Source: Myrica gale (Eukaryota > Streptophyta > Magnoliopsida > Fagales > Myricaceae). From it: DNA of 64,000 nucleotides. The notes beneath the pieces are model-generated. The model saw nothing but the letters and a program-made list of their open reading frames with translations. It ran no database searches and was not told the origin of the DNA. How positions within the stretch are numbered: position 1 is the first letter of the stretch; each line of letters opens with the position of its first letter. Of this stretch, positions 32,344 through 42,547 are shown piece after piece. Both the position numbers and the translations under genes were made by a program. The DNA lies in NCBI GenBank assembly GCA_963930655.1, contig OZ005618.1:6284001-6348000 (forward strand), given 5' to 3'.

Positions 32344-35300
32344 GATTGCCCACCATCGAGGAAATACGTGGCCAAGATATCTGGAACAACTGCGCCGTTC
32401 GCAGTGTCGTTAGCGGAGTCATGGGTACGAGCAAAGCTCCCTTCAGCCCTTTGCTTTTGCAGATATCTGTACAGCGGTTGAATTTCCGTTTCGTAACTTT
32501 GTTTATCGTTTCCTTTGGTTGCGGAGAAAATGCAGGAAAGGTCGCCCTTTGGTTTGTGATATTGTAGTATTATGGGTTCCGAAAAGGTTTGTTTTTGGGA
32601 AATAAGGAAAATTGAGAATTGAGCGCTCAATTTACTTTTCTCCGCTTTGCTTACTTTTAACTCAACAACCAAGCAAGTGAATCTAAGGACTTTTTGGATA
32701 ATGCTGCAATGCTCCCTTTTAAAAAAAGAGAGGAGGAATAATCTGTAAATTTGAAGTCAGATATGTCCAAGAGGATACAGAACTCTAAACAAATTACGTC
32801 TCTTGTAAGCAACCAGACGGGTCCTCCTCTGTTTTATGGGTTTACGGGTTAATTTAGCGTTGGGGGTTTCCACTTTCCAGCAGTAGTTCAGATAATTTGT
32901 TATTTATTGTGCTGTGGAAATTTTTCTAGGAGGTGGCCTTGGGCTGTTCATGGGTATGTTTCTAGGGGCGTTGGACAACCCTTTAATGCAAGAAGAAATG
33001 AAAGCTAAGCAGCAGTTCATTTACACAGCAAAGCAGATGGGGCGGAGGAGCTGGAGTTCTGCAAAAACATTTGCGGTTATGGGCTTGATCTTTTCAGCAG
33101 CTGAATGTGTTGTTGAGAAGGTATAGTGCAAATCTAGAAAAATATGGCTCTGTTCTACCTGTTCTGTTTAATTTCCTTGCACGAAAGATGATTCTGATTA
33201 TGTATTTGAAGGTCCGGGCGAAACATGATATGACAAATACAGTGGTTGCTGGGTGTGCGACTGGAGGTGTTTTGTCTGCAAAAGGTAATGTCTTTAGTCG
33301 TCACTCGAATCTTCTTCCTTGTAAGAGTAGAAATCAACTTGCAAAGTCAGTGAGGAGCTTATTACAAATACCACCATAATGTGCTCTGCTTAGGTTGAAG
33401 TTACTAAAGTCCAAGTTTTTTTAAATTACCACCATATTCTTAGTTTTCAACATAGCTTCAAATTCAATTTTATAGTATATATGTATTCAGCTGCCTATGA
33501 TAGTTTTTTTTTTCTTTCCTTTTTTTCTTTTATCTTTGTTTGCATTTTTTGAGATAGACAAGGACTCTTCACTGTTGAGTGGCTTTGCCAAAGTAAATGT
33601 CATTGCTCTGGTTTGTATTTTGCTCACCATCTGCTGGAAAACCTAGACTTATCTGCCCTATTCAATTTGGATGTTTTCTGTTGAAGTTGCTTGGCCTGGC
33701 CCATAAGGAGTCTTATTAGAGCATGGAGGGTAGGATCTTTTCATTGCTCTCACTGTAGTGTCTTTCTCATTGGCCAAGTCATCATTCAGATGATCTCAAT
33801 GGCTGCTGGGATATATATGCGTAGTGTGTCCTTTACACTCATATGATTTTAAGAATTAGCTTGCTGGCCCACTTGCATATAATTATGGGAAATATCAAAC
33901 ATATATTCATTAGTTGTTCAATTGCGAAGGAGATAAGCTTTTGATCTTCCTTCTTTTTGAGGTTTACTTGATGCTTCAAACTCAGCAGCAGGGTTTTGAA
34001 AGGTTGATGTTTAGATATCTTGGTCTGTCTAGTTGTATAGATATTTGTGGCATAATTAGGAATAGTTTATTTAACTTTTGGAGAGATGAGAATTGGTCAT
34101 CTCATTCAGATTGGTTGGGAAGGTTATTTGCGATTCCTGATAGTCTGGATGGGTTTGGAGTAACTTAGCTTTGTTTTGGAGAGTGTTTTTCCTGGTTATT
34201 GACTACATTAGTTAACCCTTAAGTAATTTCTTTTACCCATTTCTTATCCTGATTCTGAATATACAAAGAGAGAAAGAGATGAGCGCATAGTGGCTTTAGA
34301 ATAGAGCTTAGGGGACAATATAATGGAGACAAACTTAATTGGGTGGTGGTTTGTGTAGAACAACAGAGGTGATTGTGAATGTGGTGAATTTAGGACAAGG
34401 CAGCCAATGTGATGCAAAAAGCAATATGAAAATTTATAGTGCTGTTTTGCTAGTGTTTCAAAACCTTTTTTTTTATCTGGGTTCTTCATCAAGTAGAGTT
34501 ATAAAGATGTATTGATGGGGAAGATAATCCCTTAAGTTACTGTTTAGTAGAATTTATATGCATTTAAATGACATGAGGACAATAACACCCTGTAACAAAT
34601 ATATGGCCAAAGATGCCTACTTCTAGACGCAGTTGCATAAAACTCTCCTAAATTATTGCAGAACTGCTTAGTTTGGGTTCAGTTGTTGAACTTTAACATA
34701 AACACTGGGAGCTAGCTATGTGCTTGCGAGAAGAAAATCTATATATTGCTTATCTAGCTTACCAGGCCTTTTTGAAGTTCTGTTCCTTGTCCCCTTAGAC
34801 CGCTTTAGGTGTCCTTATGGTGTCTTGTGTCACATATTACTTGTGGGCAATATTTTTCTTCTAGGATTCTTGTTGACAAATATTAGGTGTTGTAAGTGAA
34901 TACTTTTTGGTTACTATTTCTAGAGCGGACACTTATGTATTAGTCCTTTGCTCACTGAACTTTCTCGACTGATCTGATTCTCTATTAAATAATTGCTCTG
35001 CTAATCAGAGGAGGTGCAGTCTTTCTTGATGAACTTTATAGTTGAAGTATAATATCTTAGATGGAGATTGGACCATTTGACAGCCTTCTACTCTGACCTT
35101 TTTTCTTTCTTTCTTTTTTTTTGAGAGAGAAGCCGTGACTACTGACTACCTCGGCACAGATGACATGCCTTGCTGTGTTATCATACTCATGATTGTGTCT
35201 TTTTGACCTTTTTTTTTCTTCCCATGTTGTATCTTACCAGTTGCCTGTTGTGTGGTTTTAGGTGGTCCAAAAGCAGCGTGTGCTGGTTGTGCCGGCTTTG

Positions 35301-35347
35301 CAGCCTTTTCCGTCGTGATAGAGAAGTTTCTGGACAGACACGATTGA
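32262..35347 (+). CDS. TIM22: Mitochondrial inner-membrane translocase subunit TIM22
   Basis: Four exons: 32262-32424, 32930-33120, 33212-33284 and 35262-35347, giving 170 residues with all phases closing. It belongs to the Tim17/22/23 family and forms the carrier translocase, which inserts multi-span proteins into the inner mitochondrial membrane. Landmarks are IRLPTIEEIRGQDIWNNCAV, then GGGLGLFMGMFLGALDNP, then FIYTAKQMGRRSWSSAKTFA, then FSAAECVVEK, then AGCATGGVLSAKGGPKAAC and a C-terminus ending EKFLDRHD. Four glycine-rich membrane spans fit the family, as do the conserved Cys residues. The N-terminus (MASGAGNESTNDSSSS) is Ser-rich. The long third intron (33285-35261) holds no recognised gene. 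An upstream frame overlaps the start. Confidence 0.95.
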
Positions 35348-36609
35348 TTTGGTGCATCCCCCCATCCTGCTCCAGTTTTGCAAGCATTAGTTGTTGCAAA
35401 CGGAATTGCTCATTTTACGATATGTTATTTTTCAACATTAGTTGGTTAGCAGTCATCCCCGGTTGCTCCAGCAACCCATCAGTAGAATTCAAGTTTCCAT
35501 GGTTTTGTACTATTTAAAGTGTATCAATACATACATTTGCGGATGTATTCTTCAATCTGAGTAAAAGTTGTGGGTTTTTAGATACTATACGTGATGAGTT
35601 TGACATTCGAATAATTCAGTGAAAAGAGGTTCTCTCATTAATCCTACTTGTGTTTCTTATTGCCTTCTAAGTTTTTGAGGTTAACTGTTTGTCTCAAAAA
35701 TATCATTCCGTCTAATCTCAGGACCTTGACCCATAAAATATGTCTACATGGCTAATTGTAAGCATATCATCACTAATTATCATATCGGTGGAAAATGTAA
35801 TATGTCTGTCTTGTCTGTGATTCCTAATTTTTTTTTTCTTATCCTTTGGGGCCTACACTTTTTAAAAATAAGGGAAAAATACAATTTTCACCCGCAAACT
35901 ATGTAGTGACACATAGCATTTCAAACTATCATCTTTAAGACATTGCACCCTCAAACTACCAATGTTAGACACTTTACACTCTAAACTACCCATTTTGACA
36001 CATTACACTCTCCAACTACTAATATTAAACACTTTGCACCCTCAATTTGATAATAATACCCTTAATAAATTAATGAATTGACAATAATATTTTTAATATA
36101 TGCAAAATAGGTCAAGGGTATTATCGTCATTTTAGTCTACAAATTTGATATAGGGTGTAAAATGTCAAAAATTGGTAGTCAGAGGGCATAATATATCAAA
36201 ATTGGTAGTTTAGGGTGCAAAGGGTAAAATTCATGGTAGTTTGTGGGTGAAAAATGTATTTTTCCTCTATAAACAAATAATTAGAAGAATTAAAACCGAG
36301 ATTAAATTAAGAAAAAATTACAGGTAACCAATTAATGTATATCAATATAAAAAGCAGCTCCAGTGTGCACAATCTATCCTTTCGCGAGTTAAAGGGTCAA
36401 ATTCAGGAAGAAAGATAAAACCCCTTGCGGCCAAATCAAAGCTCCCCACTTATCAATAGCCAAACCCCTACAGGTGGTTACCATTCCATGCATCTATCTC
36501 CACGTCTATCACTATCAGACTTCAGTTTCAGGAAGAAATAAATAAATAAAAATATAGCTCTTACTGCACACACTCGAACGGCGAACCGGTCAGTGAAGGG
36601 AGACAGTGG
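35348..36609. other. Intergenic region between TIM22 and the hAT insertion
   Basis: It holds the TIM22 3' UTR, a 398-bp fold-back element (35870-36267) and what was probably the original promoter and 5' UTR of the CCR-like gene (about 36270-36609), now separated from it by the hAT element. Confidence 0.55.
35870..36267. mobile_element. Second fold-back (long inverted repeat) element
   Basis: The left end AGGGAAAAATACAATTTTCA and the inward-read right end AGGAAAAATACATTTTTCAC open arms of about 170 bp. The arms contain repeated units such as TTGCACCCTCAAACTACCAA and its complement. The AT-rich spacer holds no frame. It is unrelated in sequence to the element at 30921-31316 but has the same architecture. 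Confidence 0.78.
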
Positions 36610-37445
36610 GAACTGAGCAGTGGCGGATCCAGGGTCATCTTCGTTTCGAAGGTTTTTGTAGGATTTAGAGAATTTTGTGAATTTTTAGGTGATATTAAAG
36701 TTGTGTTGGTGTTTGTGTAGAAGTTGGTGAGGTGTAAAAAAATGAATGATTATGTTTATAGTTTTTGTTTTCTTTTCGAATTTATTATTATTTTTATTAA
36801 AATAATAATATTTTTAATATAAATTTAAAAAAAAAACGAAATAAAGCATAAAAAGCATAAAAAGAGACGTTTGTCAAGTGCTGCAGGCTTATGTCAGGCC
36901 ACTGGCATGTCGCCTGGCGCAAAATTTAAGGGGGAAAAGCATGAATTTTTTCACGCTGCAGGCGACATGTCAGGCAGGCTGCAGGGTTATTTTTAAATAT
37001 TCCAAATTTGCCCTTTTTTGTTTTTAATTTTTAGATTATGGTGGAGGGTGTTTTAGTCATTCAATATTAATTTTTTCAGGGCAAAAAAGTAAAAAAAATT
37101 TCGAATCCTCTCTTGTATTTTGAGACTTGCCGAACATGGAGAAAGCAGGATCCGAATCCTGCGTTTTTCTTCAAACCGAACATAGCCCAGGAATGCAATC
37201 AAAGGGGGGCAAACTCTTAAGGAAAAATGACAAAAAAATTACTACGTAATACAAAAAAAATGTCTTAAGAGTTAAAATATAAAAAATTAAGGACTAAAAA
37301 TACTAAAAATATTGAAATACACGTACCATACTATTTGATGATACTGAGATGTGACATTTTCTGAAAATATTGTAAAATAGCTTCGTTCTCAATAGTTTCA
37401 AAAAATTTCCTCTCGATATATACCACCATAAAATCATTCATTCAT

Positions 37446-37800
37446 TCATTCATCTTTCATCTTATTACGCAAGTCAGTTTTGATAAACTTCGTTGCAGAG
37501 AACACTCTCTCAACGATTGCAGTCACAACTGGTAAGACCAATGCTAACTCAATAAGCTGATAAACCAATGAATATAGAGTATATTTTTTTGTCTCAACAA
37601 TCTTCACAGCAAGACCTCCAACATCTTGAATCCCAGAAAAAGTATCATGACTTCTCACATCATAAATGTAGTTTCGAAGTCGATCTCTAAGTACAACGTG
37701 ATCAATTACTGAGAAATCTTCAGGATAAAGCTCAGCAAGACAAAATAATTTAGCATGACCAACCGCTGAGCATGAGTTTCTTGGATCGATACATGTTATA
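37446..37800 (-). pseudogene. hAT transposase C-terminal (dimerisation) remnant
   Basis: Minus-strand text reads LAELYPEDFSVIDHVVLRDR, then LRNYIYDVRSHDTFSGIQDV, then YSLVYQLIELALVLPVVTA, then VERVFSATKFIKTDLRNKM. This is the C-terminal dimerisation region of hAT transposases of the TTF/MYM zinc-finger type. The N-terminal zinc finger and most of the catalytic domain are absent, and a stop lies upstream of LAELYPED. It lies inside the hAT element and is presumably its own gene. Confidence 0.82.
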
Positions 37801-37899
37801 TAAATAAGTAACTATGTACTTGCTTCTGTAAAATAATGATTCATCTCTTGAGCGATCAAATCAATAACTTGGCAAAACACTTCCACACGAAAACGATGG

Positions 37900-38212
37900 A
37901 AATAAGTACTTGTTTGCCCTCCACGCCAGGCCCGAAATCACTGATCTTTGACCTGCCAAAAAATCGGGTTGAGTTGCTTGTTTTGTGGCTGGTGTTGCCT
38001 AAGAGGAGGCGCTCGAGCCCAAAGTTGGTGATTGTGGGCTACATGTTAGTGTTTAGGAGGACATTGTTGGGTTTAATGGAGCCATAAATGTGTTTCTTCT
38101 CATGGATATAGGTCAGTTCTCTGGGCTACTCCTTTCGCTATCTTTAACCGGACCTTGAGAGGTAGATGAAATGGTGATGAGTCGGATTTCCCTGAATTTA
38201 TGAAGAAATAAA
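37900..38212 (-). pseudogene. LRR receptor-like kinase fragment inside the hAT element
   Basis: Minus-strand translation gives HLPLKVRLKIAKGVAQ, then after a frameshift YIHEKKHIYGSIKPNNVLL, then an in-frame stop at the Glu position of the usual MEPKI, then ITNFGLERLLLGNTSHKT and TRFFG. This is the catalytic loop to activation segment of a plant LRR receptor-like kinase. The usual HGNLKPSN is altered to YGSIKPNN and DFG to NFG. It is dead and too short to be a gene. Its position between transposase remnant and right terminus suggests capture. Confidence 0.75.
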
Positions 38213-38613
38213 CATGATAAATTACAATTTCCAAGTGCACTTGCTTTTTCCTCAAGTACTGTTTTTTATTTTCTTTTCCCCTTACCTAAAATCTGAATTT
38301 TATTTTGTTCACCAAAAAATTTTAATTTGGGCCCATCAAAATAGTGTTGGTTAGTACGCACTTTAAGGTAACAGCAGCAAAGCAGTTAGATCTGCTCTTT
38401 CATTAACTAAACCTCCAGAGTATCGGTTGATAGGTAGTGGGGAAGCAGTATATTCTTGGACTCAGCTGCTATTTTCTTAAGTCAAGCTATATTTGAGGAT
38501 GTATTAAATTTCTTAGGGGGGCTGCCCATATTAAAAAAATAAAAAATAATTTTTTTTTCAGATATTTTTCAGGCAATGGGGGGCGGCTAGATCCGCCTGT
38601 GGAACTGAGGGTG

Positions 38614-41600
38614 ATGGCGAAGGAGGGTGAGGTGGTGTGCGTAACCGGTGGCAGCGGCTGCATTGGCTCCTGGCTTGTCCGTCTCCTTCTCGACCGTGGC
38701 TACACTGTCCACTCGACTGCTCAAGATCTCAGTTAACTGTCTCTCTATCATTTCTATTTGTGCTTTCGAAAATGCATGTACTCTTTGGTTCATCCATCTG
38801 CAGAAATGCTTGCTATATGCGGCTTAATCCGTGTCCCTGTTTGCAGAGGATGAGAACGAAACGAAGCATCTACAGGCCATGGAAGGAGCAGAGGCCCGTC
38901 TCCGTCTTTTCCAGATCGATCTCCTTGATTATGGCTCCATCGTCCCCGCCGTCCATGGCTGTGCTGGTGTCTTCCACCTGGCCTCTCCCTGCATAGTCGA
39001 TGAAGTCCAAGATCCCGAGGTGTTTTTTCTTGTTTCACATACCACAATTTCTGTCCGAAAGATTAAAAGCCTGAGCTTGATATGGCACCTGAAATTCGGA
39101 CAAATTCTAATTTCCGTTTTCTACGTTATTGTTTCTGTTAGTTATATTTACCTTGATTCGGTTCATTTTCCAGAAGCAACTTCTGGACCCGGCGATCAAG
39201 GGAACTATTAATGTGCTGACGGCGGCGAAGGAAGCTGGGGTTAGCCGCGTGGTGGTGACGTCATCTATCTCTGCCATTACTCCGAGTCCTAATTGGCCTG
39301 CCGATGAGATTAAGGCCGAGGACTGCTGGACAGATATTGAGTACTGCAAGAAGAAGGGAGTGAGTGCCCCTATATTAATTATGTATAGGAATTAAAATTT
39401 GTGTACTTCAGAATTTGTTTTTTTCCCAGTGTAATTGTGGTTTCCAGATTGGATGATGACCGTTTTGTCTATTTGATTTGTGCTGAAGTTATGGTATCCG
39501 CTTTCTAAAACATTAGCGGAGAAAGCTGCTTGGGATTTTGCCAAAGAGAAGGGTTTGGATGTGGTGGTGGTAAATCCTGGGACGGTCATGGGCCCTGTGA
39601 TTCCCCCTAGGCTCAACGCAAGCATGTTAATGCTTGTTCGCCTTCTCCAGGGTAATGATTCTGTTGAGAAATATCTTTTTTTAATGATTGTTGTAATATT
39701 GTTACTACAAATGGTTCTGTTGAAATATAATTGTGATTTTATATGGTAAGATTAGTTGGGGTTTTGATTAAATGTCTTGATTTACTTATATTCCAATTTA
39801 AGGAATTTCATAGCTTCAACGAGAATAAGCAAACTACAAGTCTTAGGCCTACAAAGATTTTCTAGGGAGCAGTGGAATTATAAGCTTATGCCATTCTTAT
39901 ATGAGCCTGAGAAATGATGGTTTCTACTTCGTTTATTTGATTTGGTCAATCCCCCCCATATGATGAAGGCTTGAGTTGAACAAGGAATAGAAATCATCCT
40001 GGAGTGAGGAATATAGATAAGTGGCCAACCTTGAATAAAGGTTTAAGATCACTGTCTATGAAAGTAGAGTTTATCGATATTCTTTATACTTTCAAAACAG
40101 GTTCTCATTTATTACTTTTTATCTCAGACCAAGGGTTACTTACATAGCTAGTCCCAAGCTTGAAAAAAAGGCAAAGTAGTTGTTCTATGGTGGAGTGCGG
40201 TGATATACTACTCTGTTCATCACTTACTGTAGGTGTGTCTCAGGAAGTTATGCGCGAGACGGGTGCAGTTTAGATACTCCTTGGTTTGTTGCAAGCATGT
40301 CAACCTGTTTTCCAGGTCTGGAAGTAGCCATGCTAAAAGGAAAAGTTGCTATAGAGAATACGTGGACAAGCATATCGATGGAAGTGTTGACAAGTTTTAT
40401 TATTCTTTGTAAGGAAAATGAGCCCTATTTGTGTCTAGCTTGCAAAAACCCTGCAACACAGTTTGTCATTTAGCTTCAACACACATTCGGTCTGTGACCC
40501 TGGGCGGTAACACTTGCTCTCGGGTGCTTTATTCTGGTTGAAGCTTGTGGATTTATAATTTCCTACACTAAAAACCATAAGTTTATTATGTGTAAGTTTC
40601 TTATATGTAGAGCTAATAGACGCACTAACGATGCCATTTTATCCTCTGCTGCAGGATGCAGGGACACATATGAGAACTTTTTTATGGGATCTGTGCATTT
40701 TAAAGATGTAGCCCTAGCACATTTATTGGTCTATGAGAACAAAGCAGCAACTGGAAGGCACTTGTGTGTTGAAGCTATATCTCATTATGGTGATTTTGCA
40801 GCAAAGGTTGCTGAGCTTTACCCTGAATTCAAGGTGCCAAGGTAATAAGTTATTTTCCTGGTACTGCATATTGATTTTAAAGAAGCTCTATGTAAGTACA
40901 TCTTGTATTATGAACTTGAGCATTTGACCATATAAAGTTATAAACAGCATCAGAATCTTAAATCCGTAATAGCAAGGAAGTCAACTGGTTTCAGGGATTG
41001 TTATGATGAAGAGACGATAATGCTTTATGATCATAAAGAGGATATACTAACTACTATTCATCAGATTAGCTTTATTGAGTTTAACTTTGACAGTGCACCA
41101 TTTGCAACCGGATGGATCATTCAAGTTTGGGTGTTTTGTTTTGAGTCTATTTTCAATCATAAATGCCTAGGAATACTTTTTTTCTAATCGAAACTTTTTC
41201 CTGGAGCCCACCCTGCCCAACCTTACTCCTGATTACAGAGGGGGTTGGATCTGTAGACACAGTCATGCAACTTTTGTTCGACTCTTACTGATCGACATCT
41301 TTCACTGGCTAATTTAAATTCTAGTGCTGGCATTTGCTAAAAATTTCAAGAAATCCGGACAAAAATTTCCAAGTCAAGAATTGTGATTTCTGTTTTTCGG
41401 CCTTTACAACATTGTTATATAGGCTTGATGGATACCTTAGAACTATCAAGCCCTTAGAACTTAAGACGATAGACGTGGTTTTATAAGTTGCTGAAGCTGT
41501 GATATCCTTTTATATGTAGGCTGCCGAAGGACACACAACCTGGGTTGTTGAGGACGAAGAATGGATCAAAGAAGCTAATGGACTTGGGTTTACAGTTCAT

Positions 41601-41664
41601 TCCCATGGAGCAAATCATCAAGGAATCAGTTGAGAGTTTAAAGAGCAACGGGTTTATTTCTTGA
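38614..41664 (+). CDS. Cinnamoyl-CoA-reductase-like NADP-dependent dehydrogenase (SDR108E)
   Basis: Six exons: 38614-38731, 38847-39019, 39174-39359, 39489-39651, 40655-40841 and 41520-41664, giving 323 residues with all phases closing. The N-terminus carries the Rossmann NADP-binding motif [15 protein letters not shown]. Family landmarks follow: [57 protein letters not shown] (catalytic Ser), YPLSK (catalytic Tyr and Lys) and [14 protein letters not shown]. The NWYCYGK signature of true lignin CCRs is replaced by LWYPLSK. It is therefore a CCR-like paralogue, closest in memory to Arabidopsis At2g02400/At5g58490, with an unknown aldehyde or thioester substrate in the cytosol. A hAT element ends 12 bases before the ATG, so its present promoter is unclear. 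Confidence 0.9.
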
Positions 41665-42547
41665 ATGTGGCTCCAGTTTTCAGTAAATCCAACTACCTGC
41701 AAATGTTTGCCGACACTTTGGTGACCCACCTATATTGTGAACTGATTAAGTGGTGAGAACTGAAGTATGTAGTATGAATAATTCTAGCAAATGAATGGAA
41801 GCTGCATATGTTAGCTAGTATCTCCTTGCAATCTTGTCCCAGTTATAATCGAGAACCACCTAGATTTTATTTTGCTTTGGAAAGCTTTCTCTAGCTGCTT
41901 CTAGAGGGAGGAAAAAGTTACTGCAGAGATCGGATAAACAGCTGCTAAGTAATGTTTGTAATAAAGAGTGTAATTTGAAAGTTATCTTGCTGTGCTAAAG
42001 ATATATAATAAGTTCAAGTTGTAATAGGTAGCCTAGAAATTAGTTATAATTATGTGTAACATCCATAATGGCAGTTGTCACTGCGGATATATTTTGCCTT
42101 CCTGATGGAGACCCTTTTCAACAGTGTGTTAATAGCACCCCTGCGCTCTGTGATCTCTCTAGTTATGGTTCAGCTTTAAATTCAATGCATGCAAATGCGA
42201 TTCTTCAGGTAATTAAGGGTGGTCTCATTTAGGCTTCGAGAAGCAATTGGTCATGCGTTTTCTGGTTGAAGTCCCAGCTTTTGCAACGACCTCAACTGCC
42301 GAATGCCTAATCAGCATCCCCATACGCTTCGAAAGTATCCTGTGGCTTAGAAACGTATACATCTCCACTGATTCTTCATCGCACAACAATTATTTGTCAT
42401 ATAACATTAATCTAGGAGACAAAACAAACATCATTCCCTCTATCTGTCACTGTTTTCCTAGCTGCTTAATCGGGTACTGCAAGTATAGACAAGCAACGTA
42501 AAGAGAGGAACAGTCGGGAACCAAAGTACATGACACTGCAGAGTCAT
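41665..42547. other. Intergenic region between converging CCR-like and GILT genes
   Basis: 3' ends of two converging genes. It holds 3' UTR sequence and no further gene or repeat that I can support. Confidence 0.55.

Larger units (their letters stand above)
36610..38609 (-). mobile_element. hAT DNA transposon, about 2 kb, with 8-bp target duplication
   Basis: The element spans 36618-38601. The 8-mer GAACTGAG flanks it exactly, at 36610-36617 and 38602-38609. The left end CAGTGGCGGATCCAG and the inward-read right end CACAGGCGGATCTAG match at 12 of 15 positions; CAGTGGCGGA is a classic plant hAT terminus. Inside are a transposase C-terminal remnant and a receptor-kinase fragment, both on the minus strand. 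The transposase is mostly deleted, so the copy is non-autonomous. It sits directly in front of the CCR-like ATG. Confidence 0.9.

Noticed and set aside
37836..38087. Plus-strand frame of 83 codons inside the hAT element
   Set aside because: The opposite strand carries the clear receptor-kinase similarity; this is its shadow.
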